From contig OZ024722.1 of assembly GCA_964016875.1 (NCBI GenBank), positions 16,932,576 to 16,996,575 of the forward strand: DNA of 64,000 nucleotides, in the 5' to 3' direction. Both the position numbers and the translations under genes were made by a program. The DNA comes from Fallopia convolvulus (Eukaryota > Streptophyta > Magnoliopsida > Caryophyllales > Polygonaceae). Shown here piece by piece: positions 33,442 through 43,384 of the stretch. The notes below the pieces were generated by a model that was given only the letters and a program-made list of their open reading frames with translations, ran no database searches and was not told where the DNA came from. How positions within the stretch are numbered: position 1 is the stretch's first letter; every line of letters begins with the position of its first letter.

Positions 33442-35385
33442 ATTCTTCTTATGGTTCAATTCGTTTAGTTCATACTAGTTGTTATTTTATTTAATGTCTT
33501 GTTGGTTTATGACAATTGTTACTTTGATCGAAGTTTTTGTATGTTTGATTTTATAATAGTTCTTCTTACATTTCATGCCTTTTAATTCAAATAGTTATCT
33601 TTTAACACCATGTCTTTTGGTTCATGACATTTGTTCTTTTGGTTCATGTTTTCTTAAGCTTAGGTTCATAAAAGTTCTTCTTATGGTTCGTATCTCATAT
33701 CATATACATCATTTGATTTCTCAATTGCTATGATTACGAATATAAATAAAACAAAAGAAGAAAATATGATATTGCTCTTCTAGCCTATGTAGGATTCGAA
33801 CCTATATCATTTGCCGGCTATCAAAACCACAAATAGAGGCATCACACTATACAAAGAAATGCCTTCATCCAATGTACTAAAATATTATCCTTCACATGGT
33901 CTATACTCATTCGGACAAGTAGGGATAAAATAACTACAATCTTGTAATACTTGAAGAATGTAGGCATCACTAACTTCTCTAGGATCATTCAATGGCTCCA
34001 CCATTACTAGGACCGTTATCAATATCCTTCAATGGAACTCCGTCAATACTAACATCATTGTCGGAATGAGACAAGTTAGGATGACCCGAGCTTGATGAAC
34101 AACCTACAATAATAATAAAAGGTAAGGGAACACATAAATGAGTAATAAAAAGTGACAATGCATTAGATGAGTGATAAAAATGCGCAAATAAGGTTGTTTT
34201 ATTTGTTCAGAAGGATTCCCAATGTGGTTCATAAATTTAAACAATAAGGTTCATTAAAATTCATAGTGCAGTTCCTGTATATTTATGCACTAGATGTGTT
34301 GGACATTTTATAGAACACATGGTGGACGTCAACCACATTTTCATTTGAATCAGGGTAAAAGCTTAACAACTAATGTAAGTACCACTCATACTCACAAATC
34401 TTAACTCAAATTCACAATTTGTGGGGATTAATTGTACAGAAATTGCAAACCCAATGGAAGAGCATAAAATCATCAAAATCCTTACTAAAAACCTAAATCC
34501 AGCTTCAAAAACGAAAATTGTACGAACCTAGATCCATATGGAGGATATTAAACGTCTATGAAAGTAGAATGATGATGAACCATCAATTTTCTTTAGATTC
34601 CATAGCAATTAGAGACTTGTTGGCTTCAAAAAAATGAGAAAATGGGTGCAGCTCGTGAAAAGGGGAATTGGAGAAGAAAATGAGCAGTAAAAAGTCTAAA
34701 ATACCCCTCTTGAGTAAAAACTAATTAAAAAAACGGACGGGATCCTAACCCTCCATCTATCCAGATCTAACGGATGAGCTAATTTCTCATTTTACATGTT
34801 AACATAATTTCTCATTTGATCCCCAATCTGTACAACATCATCTTTAATATGTATCGTTATTTTTTAATGGCAAATATGAAATTATGTTTTTATCGGTATA
34901 AATTTTAATATCATATCATTTTTATCTTTTTTACAATATTATATATAATTTTGTAATCTTTTTAATAATTACCTATGTCACCTAAGCATTTAATTTTTTA
35001 TAATATTATATATTATCAATATATCAATATCAATCAATATACTATTACTAAAGTCGAATCCTTCTCTCTTATGTGTCACCCATCTAACTAATAAGTATGG
35101 AAATATTATTTAGTTTTTTCAGTATTTATTTTCCTATATATTATAATAATATTATCTAATTCAAAAATTAAATCACCTATGCTATTATAAATAAATATAT
35201 ATCACTATTTAATTAAAATAAATACATTCTCTACGTATTATAATAATTTTCGCTTGAAAGTTTTATTGAGGAAAATAATTTGTTTTTTTTGAATAAATTT
35301 ATGTAAAATTCGATTGACGAGTACGGTCTCTGCATAAAAAAAATCTCAAGTCATAGTCGTGCATGACACGACTGGGTCTTGCTAG

Positions 35386-35578
35386 TACAATTTAATGTTC
35401 ATCCACGCATGAGATTTATCACTTTGACTCAACCAAAATTTCAGTAAAAGATCAAGATCCAATATTCTATTTTTTATTATAATCCCATAATTCACGTTTC
35501 TATCTTTACCATGATTAACCCATCGCATACAACTACACTTATTCAAAAAAGGATAGCCTTGATTTCTTTGGATATACC
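35386..35578. other. Short unique segment between Helitron and L1
   Basis: No coding signal. It ends in the left target duplication of the intact L1. Confidence 0.5.
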
Positions 35579-35596
35579 ATATTATTTGGTCATTAT
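35579..35596. repeat. Left 18-bp target-site duplication of the intact L1
   Basis: ATATTATTTGGTCATTAT is repeated without mismatch at 41857-41874. Confidence 0.95.
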
Positions 35597-35652
35597 GGGA
35601 ACAACGGTCTGCGTTTAACTTCTATTTGGGGCAAAGAATAGCCATCTCGAAC

Positions 35653-37638
35653 ATGTCGTACAATAATGTCGAAGGAAATCCGGCCAAAGGCCGGCCGCCG
35701 GACGGACAAAAATCGAAGACTAATGAGCATGAAGAGTCACCACAGAGACAGAACAAAAAGTCTAGGGTCTCCACGGAGAACACAAACAATAGGCAACAGA
35801 TGGACTTGGATCAGGAGTTTCCTGACTTGAATTCAGCAAATGGCAAGATCACTAAAGAACAAGAGATCGACCAACAGACTTGGTCCTTTCGCGACAAAGT
35901 GACAGGCAAAAGGGGTGAACAAGGATTCACTCAATATAACAACCCCTTCTGGGATGACACAACCAAGGAGGATGATCTTGTGGATGATGTTCCACCACTG
36001 AACGTCGATCCAAAATGCCCATGCATCTTGCTGACGGCAAAAGAAAAAGAGAGAATCAGGAAACCATGGAGGGATGCCATAATAGTGAAAGTCTTTGATC
36101 AAAGCATCGGTTACAACCAATTAAGAAGAAAGTTGCTGCTAAAATGGGCACCAAAAGGGGAAGTTCTCATGATTGACGTTGGGAATGAGTACTACGTCAT
36201 CAAGTTCCAAAACGTCGATGATTTACACCATGTCATGACAAATGGGCCCTGGATTGTTGGAGATAGCTACTTGACAATCCAAAGGTGGAGACCCAATTTT
36301 ATTGCTGAGGAAGAACCAATCAGATTCCTTGCAGCGTGGATAAGAATACCAAACCTTTCTATGGAATACTTTGACAAAGAGATTTTAGGACACATTGGAG
36401 AAATGATGGGCAAAGTGCTCAAGGTGGACAGAACCACTGCTAAAGGAGAGCGGGGAAAATACACGAGATTGTGTATAGAACTGGACATCGAGAAACCTCT
36501 AATGTCAAAGTTCACCATGAATGGAAGGATTTGGAAAGTGCAATATGAGGGACTAAGAATGATCTGTTTTGATTGCGGAAAAATTGGACATCAAGGTCAT
36601 CAATGTCCCAAGAACTTAATAGCCCAAGGAGTACAAACAGAAGGTCAGAACAAGGCTCCCGCCAATGCTCCAAGACCAGAAATTGAAGAGGAATTCGGTC
36701 CATGGATGATTGCAAATCGGAACTACAAGAGGAGGACCAATATCAATCTTGCCGGAAAAAATCAAGTGGCCGGAAAATTTTTCCCAGAAGCAGAACAAGA
36801 AGAATCAGGCCGAACCAATGAAAATCAGCGAACCGGGTTCTCAATAGGTAACAGGACCGGTTCTCAAATTCAAAACATAGCAAAAGGAAAGGATAAGATT
36901 GTGGCTAAACAGAAGGCAACCGGATCAAGATTCGATATTCTCTCTGATGAAGAGGAAGATACGGAAGAAAGAATTTTGGGAAAGAAGGATAAAATGGCCA
37001 ATGAAAAAGATAATACCAAAGAAAATGTGGAAAGTCCAATGGAACCAGCCCCAAAACCACTCAAACAGAAAGGAGGACGCAGCCTAAATCCGAATCTCAT
37101 GAATCTTGGAAAAGGAAAGGATGTAAACAAGGCCAAAAATAATGGACACAATCAATCAACCCCAAAAATCTCGGTGCAAGAAAAAGGAAAGAATACAGAA
37201 AAGGAGCCGTCAAAAAAGATATCAATCACCAAGGGTTCCAAAGTGGAAGGGGATGAAATCAACAGATCATCCAAAGACAATGAGAAAGGAAACTTGGAAG
37301 ACACGCACAAAGATACCATGACCAATGAAATCATCATGAGAAAGGAAACACGACTCTCAACGGGAATAAGCCTTGATAAAAGGACAAACTGGGATGCAGG
37401 ACAAACACCAAACCATTCTCTCCTCTCAAAACCACAAAAGCTTCCCGCAACTGAACCACCAGACATTGAGCATGGCGAACTGGTCGTGGGCTATACCAAG
37501 GAAACTACCAAAGGTGGGTCGGGTTCCGAAGTTGATGTCCGAATGGAAGATCAGGATATCGAAATCTTCGGGGACTCACTCGAAGACATCGGCGGCATTG
37601 ATGGTGGAGACATCACCATGGACAACTGCGATGATTGA
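35653..37638 (+). CDS. L1 ORF1 protein (DUF4283-like, CCHC knuckle), 661 aa
   Basis: ORF1 proteins of plant L1 elements bind the element RNA and form the ribonucleoprotein for retrotransposition. The first ATG in frame is at 35653; upstream codons to 35626 have no ATG. Residues ~1-80 are hydrophilic and basic. Residues ~136-215 match the DUF4283 layout (PWRDAIIVKVFDQSIGYNQL, later NGPWIVGDSYLTIQRWRP). A zinc knuckle C305-x2-C308-x4-H313-x4-C318 (CFDCGKIGHQGHQC) follows. The long C-terminal half is rich in Lys, Glu, Asn and Gly and looks disordered. No stop or shift. The stop TGA overlaps the ORF2 start (ATGATTGA, 37631-37638). Confidence 0.9.
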   Translation: MSYNNVEGNPAKGRPPDGQKSKTNEHEESPQRQNKKSRVSTENTNNRQQMDLDQEFPDLNSANGKITKEQEIDQQTWSFRDKVTGKRGEQGFTQYNNPFWDDTTKEDDLVDDVPPLNVDPKCPCILLTAKEKERIRKPWRDAIIVKVFDQSIGYNQLRRKLLLKWAPKGEVLMIDVGNEYYVIKFQNVDDLHHVMTNGPWIVGDSYLTIQRWRPNFIAEEEPIRFLAAWIRIPNLSMEYFDKEILGHIGEMMGKVLKVDRTTAKGERGKYTRLCIELDIEKPLMSKFTMNGRIWKVQYEGLRMICFDCGKIGHQGHQCPKNLIAQGVQTEGQNKAPANAPRPEIEEEFGPWMIANRNYKRRTNINLAGKNQVAGKFFPEAEQEESGRTNENQRTGFSIGNRTGSQIQNIAKGKDKIVAKQKATGSRFDILSDEEEDTEERILGKKDKMANEKDNTKENVESPMEPAPKPLKQKGGRSLNPNLMNLGKGKDVNKAKNNGHNQSTPKISVQEKGKNTEKEPSKKISITKGSKVEGDEINRSSKDNEKGNLEDTHKDTMTNEIIMRKETRLSTGISLDKRTNWDAGQTPNHSLLSKPQKLPATEPPDIEHGELVVGYTKETTKGGSGSEVDVRMEDQDIEIFGDSLEDIGGIDGGDITMDNCDD

Positions 37639-40600
37639 GCGCTTGGCGCTATGGATGTTGGATGATCTGCAACTCAACAATCTATTTTCCATGATTACGC
37701 CAACCATCAAAATCATAACTTGGAACGTCCAAGGGGCGGCTAATAAGGAATTTATGTATGTCTTGAAGGACCTTGTTCGGGAGCATGATCCTACTATTTT
37801 GGTCTTATTGGAGACTAAAATTAGTGGAACCCAGGCTGACAAGGTGTGTGAGAAGATTGGATTTGATGGAATCGTAAGAGCCGAAGCGCGAGGATTCAAA
37901 GGTGGAATTTGGGTTCTTTGGCGCAGGGATAGAGTCAACCTGAGTCAGTTTGATGTCCACCCGCAGGTGGTAACTATGTCGGTGACACGTGCGGGACAAG
38001 CATCATGGCTTTTCTCAGCTATTTATGCAAGTCCGCAACCAAAGGATCGCAGAGAACTTTGGGAGAAGCTTTTGGAGTTCAAACGTACCGTTTTTCAACC
38101 CTGGCTCATGATGGGGGATTTCAATGAAACCTCCTCCATCCATGAGAGAACAGGAGACTCAAAAGGAATGAAAATAAGATGTCGAAACTTCAGCGAGTGG
38201 ATGGAAAAGATGGAGTTAATTGACCTTGGTTACTCAGGACCATGCTACACATGGAACAGAGGTGATGATGTGGACACACGATCGGGAGCGAGATTAGACA
38301 GAGCGCTGTGCAACATCCCATGGAGGCATAGCTTCGAAGAGGCTGCTGTGAGACACCTAGCGGCAATTCAATCCGATCACAACCCTATTTATTTGAGATC
38401 CGATGGTTTCACAGGGCATGGGCTTGGTACAAGACCGTTCCGTTTCCAGGCTGCTTGGATGCTTCATGAGGAATTTCAGAAATTCTTGGCTGACAACTGG
38501 GACAAAGGAGCCAATCTTCCAAAAGCCTTGTGTAGTCTTGCGAGTCAGTTGCAAATATGGAACAAAGAGGTCTTTGGGAATTTGTTCCGAAGAAGGAATA
38601 GACTTTGGAAGAGACTTGAAGGAGTTCAAAGAAGATTGTGTGGCACTCCTTCTCGTTACTTGCTAATGCTTGACAGCAAACTGAAGAAAGAACTTGAAGA
38701 AGTTCTGCAGCAGATATACCTCTTTTGGGTGCAAAAAGCAAGAACTGATGCTTTACGGGATGGGGATCGAAACACAAGATATTTCCATGCTTGTGTGGTA
38801 ATCCGAAGGAAGAGGAACAAAATTGATGGCCTTCAAGATGACAATGGTGAATGGTTTTGGGATCCTAAGGAGTTGCAACAGATGATAAGTAATCACTTCC
38901 AACAACTGTACACAGAAGACAGAGCGATGGAAGGCCCGTTCGATATGCCTAGAGGTCGGTTTCCGACAATCTCTGTTGTTGACTATGACATCTTATTTAG
39001 AGAATATGGAAGTCAGGAAATCAAAGATGCACTCTTCAGCATGAATCCGCTCAAAGCGCCGGGACCTGACGGATTCCATGCTGTTTTCTATCAGAAAAAC
39101 TGGGAAATTGTTAGATCAGAAGTGGAGAATGAGGCTCTGAAAATTCTAAATGGTGGCGTTATTCCAACAAGTCTGAATGAGACACTGATTGCGTTGATTC
39201 CGAAAGTTGATAATCCACACAATGTGGGGCAGTTACGACCAATTAGCCTTTGCAATGTGGCCTTCAAAGTTATAACGAAGGCCATAGTGTCAAGGCTTAA
39301 GGTGGTGATGAGGAAAATGGTTGCCCCAACACAGTCTAGCTTTGTCCCGGGAAGGCAAATTTCTGATAATATTGTCATTGCAAAAGAGGTCATGCACTCT
39401 ATGAGGGCAAAGAGAGGGAGCAGGATGATGGCTATTAAAATCGATCTCGAAAAGGCCTATGATCGATTGAGGTGGAGCTACATCGAGGACACTCTGCAAG
39501 AGATGAGGCTGCCAAGTGATATGATCAAAGTAATTATGAACTGTATCACTTCCTGCAACATGAAAATCTTATGGAATGGTGAAGTGGGAGACCCTTTCTG
39601 GCCAACTAGGGGGGTAAGGCAAGGAGATCCGCTTTCGCCGTACATTTTTGTCCTTTGCATAGAACGCCTCGGTCACATCATTGAAGAAGCAATCGCTTGC
39701 AAGGCTTGGTCCCCAATCTGTCTTGGAGATAGCGGCCCGGAACTGTCGCATCTATTTTTTGCCGACGATCTCGTCTTGTTTGGTGAAGCATCAGTGGAGA
39801 AAATGCGGGTTGTCAAGTATTGCCTGGATAAATTCTGTGCGGCTTCAGGTTCCAAAATTAATTTCCAGAAATCAAGGGTGTGTTTCTCAAATAGCACCCC
39901 TGAAAACCTGGCGGTTGAGATCTCCGAAGAAAGTGGTATACCACTAACTGAAGATCTTGGCAAATATTTGGGGGTGAATCTAAACAAGAAAGGAGTTAAC
40001 AAACATCAGTATAAGCATGTGGTCGAAAGAGTCAAAGGCAAGTTAGCAGGTTGGAGAGCAAAATATCTTTCCATGGCAGGACGAGTTGCTCTTGCCAAGT
40101 CGGCGATTGAAAGCGTTCCATACTATGCGATGCAAACTGCGGATATTCCACTCCATGTATGTGATGAGGTTGAAAAAAGGACCCGTAATTTTATATGGGG
40201 ATCCACGGAGGAAAGTAGGAAGATTCACCTGCTAAGCTGGGACAAGTTAAAGGCTCCAAAGGAGGCAGGGGGATTAGGCATGAGGAGTATGAGGCAAACT
40301 AATAGCGCATTCATGGCAAAAATGGGGTGGAGAATGCTTAAAGAACCTGAGGCTCTTTGGTCTCGTGTACTACGCAGCAAGTACTGTCACGGTAGGTGCG
40401 ATCGTGACATGTTTCAGAAGAAAGCCGGAGCTTCGAATCTGTGGAATGGGATTGCCAAAGCAAAGGATGTTTTGAATCAAGGGTTGCGGACGGCAATCGG
40501 AGACGGGCATAGGACTCTTTTCTGGTCACATACATGGGCCACTGATGAACCGCTGGAAGACTTGGCTACTGAAGAAATTGATGATAATGCGTTAGGGAGA

Positions 40601-41794
40601 ACAGTAGCTGAATATTGGCAAGATGGCAGCTGGAAATGGGAAGAATTTGCTTTCTCTCTTCCCCCATCTGCCCTCATGCGAATTGCTGAAATTCAAGTTG
40701 CAGAAGAAGAGGTTGCTGATAACTTTTATTGGAAAGGCACATCCAATGGGGGTTTCACAATAAAGTCTGCACTCGAATTGATCAGACAGGAACCAACAGA
40801 AGTTGTGACTGATTTATGGAGGAAAATATGGAAGGTGGATGCTCCAGAGAGGGTAAAGATGTTTTTGTGGATGTTAGCACACGATTGTGTGTTATCTAAT
40901 GCTCAAAGAGTTCGGCGGCACATCAGTAATAATCCGTCCTGTGAAAACTGTGGGGCCATATCTGAATCGGCTTTACATATTGTTAGAGACTGCGAGAGAG
41001 CTAAAGAAGTGTGGAATCAGATTGTAGGCGCCAGAGGCATTGCTGTGTTTAATCAAGGAAGTCTCCAAGACTGGATTCTCGCCAACCTACAACGTAATGG
41101 TGAGTGGCCTACTATTTTCGCTTCAGGAGTATGGTGGTTGTGGAGATGGAGAAACACCAGAATTTTTGGTGATTCTTCTCACATTCCGGTTGAGCGTGAT
41201 GTTTTCATTAAGCTCAAAGCCAAAGAGTACCTGTCTGCAAAAAACAAATTTCCCATTTTTGGTGGGGCGGTTACTGTGTCTGATGGACGAGAAAATTGTT
41301 GGAAGAAGCCGATGCTTGGCTGGGCGAAATTGAATTCCGACGGTTCGTATATCCAGGGCGAGAATGTAGTCAGAGCTGGAGGAATTATTCGGGATCATGA
41401 TGGGAATTTCTTGAAAGCCTACACTGTTGCTGGCCTGGGAAGCTCTGCTTTCAAAGCTGAATTGCTCGGCATTGTGCAGGGGCTTACTGTGGCAAAGGAG
41501 ACTGGAATAAAGAAGCTTCAAGTGGAAGTGGATGCCATTGAGATTGTGAATGCTATTCTGCAGAATTTCGGTCCTACTAATGACGCTTATGCCACAATTG
41601 CTAACTGCAGGAGGCTCATTGCTGATCCAAACTGGCAGGCGGAGATCAAGCATATTCATAGAGATGCAAACCAGGCTGCTGACTGGATGGCCAAAGTGGG
41701 TGATAATAATCCTGGGGAATTCACTTACTTTAACCTTCCCCCTGAAGCTCTTCGTTGTATTTGTGAGAATGATAAACTAAAAGCTACTATGTAA
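37631..41794 (+). CDS. L1 ORF2 protein: APE endonuclease, reverse transcriptase, RNase H, 1387 aa
   Basis: This protein nicks target DNA and copies the element RNA there. The chosen start is the ATG overlapping the ORF1 stop; EN begins 26 residues later. EN (~27-260): IKIITWNVQG, LLETK, GGIWVLWRR, MGDFNE, GYSGPCYTWNR, LDRALCN, SDHNP. RT (~470-800): LRPISLCN, motif A KIDLEKAYDR (Asp605), motif B RQGDPLSPY, motif C FFADDLVLF (Asp712, Asp713), thumb YLGVNLNKKG and WRAKYLSMAGR. A zinc-binding segment CENCGAISESALHIVRDC starts at Cys1104. RNase H (~1225-1360) shows SDGSY (Asp1237), KAELLGI, VEVDA and HRDANQAAD, so all four acidic positions are present. No frame break. The open frame continues upstream to 37373 but only antisense to nothing useful there. 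Confidence 0.9.
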   Translation: MIERLALWMLDDLQLNNLFSMITPTIKIITWNVQGAANKEFMYVLKDLVREHDPTILVLLETKISGTQADKVCEKIGFDGIVRAEARGFKGGIWVLWRRDRVNLSQFDVHPQVVTMSVTRAGQASWLFSAIYASPQPKDRRELWEKLLEFKRTVFQPWLMMGDFNETSSIHERTGDSKGMKIRCRNFSEWMEKMELIDLGYSGPCYTWNRGDDVDTRSGARLDRALCNIPWRHSFEEAAVRHLAAIQSDHNPIYLRSDGFTGHGLGTRPFRFQAAWMLHEEFQKFLADNWDKGANLPKALCSLASQLQIWNKEVFGNLFRRRNRLWKRLEGVQRRLCGTPSRYLLMLDSKLKKELEEVLQQIYLFWVQKARTDALRDGDRNTRYFHACVVIRRKRNKIDGLQDDNGEWFWDPKELQQMISNHFQQLYTEDRAMEGPFDMPRGRFPTISVVDYDILFREYGSQEIKDALFSMNPLKAPGPDGFHAVFYQKNWEIVRSEVENEALKILNGGVIPTSLNETLIALIPKVDNPHNVGQLRPISLCNVAFKVITKAIVSRLKVVMRKMVAPTQSSFVPGRQISDNIVIAKEVMHSMRAKRGSRMMAIKIDLEKAYDRLRWSYIEDTLQEMRLPSDMIKVIMNCITSCNMKILWNGEVGDPFWPTRGVRQGDPLSPYIFVLCIERLGHIIEEAIACKAWSPICLGDSGPELSHLFFADDLVLFGEASVEKMRVVKYCLDKFCAASGSKINFQKSRVCFSNSTPENLAVEISEESGIPLTEDLGKYLGVNLNKKGVNKHQYKHVVERVKGKLAGWRAKYLSMAGRVALAKSAIESVPYYAMQTADIPLHVCDEVEKRTRNFIWGSTEESRKIHLLSWDKLKAPKEAGGLGMRSMRQTNSAFMAKMGWRMLKEPEALWSRVLRSKYCHGRCDRDMFQKKAGASNLWNGIAKAKDVLNQGLRTAIGDGHRTLFWSHTWATDEPLEDLATEEIDDNALGRTVAEYWQDGSWKWEEFAFSLPPSALMRIAEIQVAEEEVADNFYWKGTSNGGFTIKSALELIRQEPTEVVTDLWRKIWKVDAPERVKMFLWMLAHDCVLSNAQRVRRHISNNPSCENCGAISESALHIVRDCERAKEVWNQIVGARGIAVFNQGSLQDWILANLQRNGEWPTIFASGVWWLWRWRNTRIFGDSSHIPVERDVFIKLKAKEYLSAKNKFPIFGGAVTVSDGRENCWKKPMLGWAKLNSDGSYIQGENVVRAGGIIRDHDGNFLKAYTVAGLGSSAFKAELLGIVQGLTVAKETGIKKLQVEVDAIEIVNAILQNFGPTNDAYATIANCRRLIADPNWQAEIKHIHRDANQAADWMAKVGDNNPGEFTYFNLPPEALRCICENDKLKATM

Positions 41795-41811
41795 TCGTTT
41801 ATTTATCTTTG

Positions 41812-41817
41812 AATAAA
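41812..41817 (+). terminator. Polyadenylation signal AATAAA of the L1
   Basis: AATAAA lies 18 nt after the ORF2 stop and about 25 nt before the A-rich tail (41844-41856), a usual distance for 3' processing. Confidence 0.55.
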
Positions 41818-41856
41818 TTGGGTGAATAGCCCCCTTTTACTACCAAAAAAAAATAA

Positions 41857-41874
41857 ATATTATTTGGTCATTAT
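41857..41874. repeat. Right 18-bp target-site duplication of the intact L1
   Basis: Identical to 35579-35596; follows the A-rich tail directly. Confidence 0.95.
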
Positions 41875-42759
41875 ATAGTTTAGCATCAGTAAGCAGCAGC
41901 AATGTTTTATTTGAACCGTGTATGTCTACAAGCTGAATTCTTTTGTTTGTAAAGGACCATGTATTGCAAAGCCATTTGTATTCCTCCAGTTTTTGGATTT
42001 TTAGATAATAACCTCTAGAAAATCCTAGTTGACATGTGTGCAATTTCCAATAAAACATTACACCAGTGATTTCCACAGAGAATCTCTGAACAGACTAATT
42101 AGCTTAGAACTTGTATCATTAGATTGAGTTTGATACAACCCGCTTACATAGCAGTTCATTGCACACATACATACTAATTTCTTCCAAGACCAACATACAT
42201 TCCTTACCACCTGGTTACACATATTATACCATTTTTCAGATTGCTGTTCCACGAGAGATGAGAGAGAGAGAGAGCAAAGAGAGAAAAATCTTTGCCCAAC
42301 TCCTTCATATACTCCAAACACAAACATAACCTTCATTACAATCCCATTTAGATAAAAAAAGCTTGTTCATATTGCTATTCAAATAAACTAGAAGATAACA
42401 TTGCATAATAGAAGCCAGCAAATATGCATCACCTTTACCCTTTTAAGGATTCCATAGGATTATACAGACCATACAAATGCCATATATTGACCCACAAATT
42501 AGTCCGAACACATTCATCTATATTTGTTATAAGACTAAGATGTAAACATTCACAGATAGGCACACCAAATTTAATACACACCAAAATCCACAAACATACC
42601 ATAGACTCGCTCGAATGCATCAGTAGACATCCATGCCATTCTATTTCCGAAATCTGAAACCTGCTTTCCAACTGTGTATCCAAACCCTCATTCTTAACAT
42701 TTTCCGCACATGCTTGTTCATGTTCTAACAAAGTGATTTCCATTCCCATGTCGCAGTTG
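41875..42759. other. Intergenic DNA downstream of the L1, no supported gene
   Basis: Two minus-strand frames of 92 and 104 codons (42058-42336, 42435-42749) match nothing recognised and show no domain. A GA-rich (AG)n tract lies at 42255-42285. Could be a decayed gene or the distal 3' region of the F-box transcript; no evidence decides. Confidence 0.4.
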
Positions 42760-42986
42760 CATCAGTACAGTGTTGGTGTTCTTGGTGTCGAAGAAACCGA
42801 TTAAAAAGAGGGAAAAAAGGAGGAAAAAAATAGGACTTTTTTCTTTTTAATTTCTTAACAGGCAAATGACAATTTTTGGATGAAAAATTTGATTTTAACA
42901 AGCTTTAGGCTACAGAACAAAACATGTACAAAGTACAAAACTATATGAAAAAGTCCAAAATTAAAGGCAACCAAAAGAAAGTTCTC
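42760..42986. mobile_element. Right-end fragment of a MULE 1-type element
   Basis: From GTTCTTGGTGTCGAAGAAACC to CCAAAAGAAAGTTCTC it matches 9870-10224 except for the block 9944-10090, which is absent here. The terminal repeat is present on the right, the left half of the element is missing. Confidence 0.7.
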
Positions 42987-43384
42987 TTGTTATTAGCTTC
43001 TATCCTACTAACCAGACCCAATATAGTTTAAATTAAAGGAAACATACATTTAACAACTTCTTTGAACCTAAAATCAGACCCAGTATAGTTCAAATTTTGG
43101 ACAAAACCCACTATTGCAGAAGCAGATTATATGAGATACAAAGATTGGCAAATCCTACCCACATTGACAGAATTTGTAGAGAATTAAAACAGATGAACAT
43201 AGAAAGTCTATTTAGATAAAATTAGTTTGTAGGATATTCACTAGAAGCAATGCATGATGCAATTGCAAATAAGTCTTGATACTCAAATAAATAGAAGACA
43301 AGTTAATAAACAGAATCATCGAAAATATATCAAACTAGCAGGATAAATTGCAAAAAAAAAAAACATTTTCTACTAACCTATTAA
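42987..43384 (-). other. Probable 3' UTR and downstream region of the F-box gene
   Basis: No coding capacity. It adjoins the stop codon of the F-box gene; no clear polyadenylation signal was found. Confidence 0.35.

Larger units (their letters stand above)
30470..34829. mobile_element. 4.36-kb MULE-like element with perfect 9-bp duplication
   Basis: GTACAACAT lies at 30461-30469 and again at 34830-34838. Inside, the element begins GAGGGAGGTTCTAGTG and ends TGATCCCCAATCT. Long inverted repeats are not evident; only ATGAGAAAT-type words recur near both ends, which would fit a non-TIR (VANDAL-like) MULE. The interior has a CT-rich segment (30690-30900), an exon-like stretch ending at a GTAAGTTTT-like donor (about 30930), internal repeats, a tRNA-like sequence and a nested MITE. 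No transposase was recognised. Classification rests on the duplication length. Confidence 0.6.
30112..35385 (+). mobile_element. Helitron (or two overlapping Helitrons) carrying a 4.36-kb insertion
   Basis: The left end ATATATACTCTTACTAAACTCG resembles the TC-starting end at 53268. The right end has the hairpin GTCGTG-CATGA-CACGAC then TGGGTCTTGCTAG at 35385, followed by T. The two flanks of the inserted element match consecutive parts of the Helitron at 53268, so this is one element split by an insertion. A second 5'-like end, TCAATATACTATTACTAAAG, near 35031 could instead mark a short 350-bp Helitron. No Rep/helicase is encoded. Confidence 0.65.
35597..41856 (+). mobile_element. Full-length, apparently intact L1 LINE (6260 bp)
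   Basis: It is bounded by identical 18-bp duplications (35579-35596 and 41857-41874). Contents in order: a short 5' UTR of 56 bp, ORF1 (661 codons), ORF2 (1387 codons) overlapping ORF1 by 8 nt, a ~50-bp 3' UTR with AATAAA, and a short A-rich tail. Both ORFs are open throughout. The perfect duplication and absence of frame breaks indicate a recent insertion. It sits upstream of the F-box gene region in intergenic DNA. The very short 5' UTR might mean slight 5' truncation, since L1 promoters normally lie there. Confidence 0.9.

Noticed and set aside
33783..33860. Second tRNA-like T arm on the minus strand
   Set aside because: GTTCGAATCC is present but acceptor and anticodon arms do not form; too weak for a feature.
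35833..41659. Antisense ORFs across the intact L1
   Set aside because: Shadows of the two L1 coding frames.
42058..42749. Two minus-strand ORFs downstream of the F-box gene
   Set aside because: No homology recognised and no splice signals convincing enough to call a gene.
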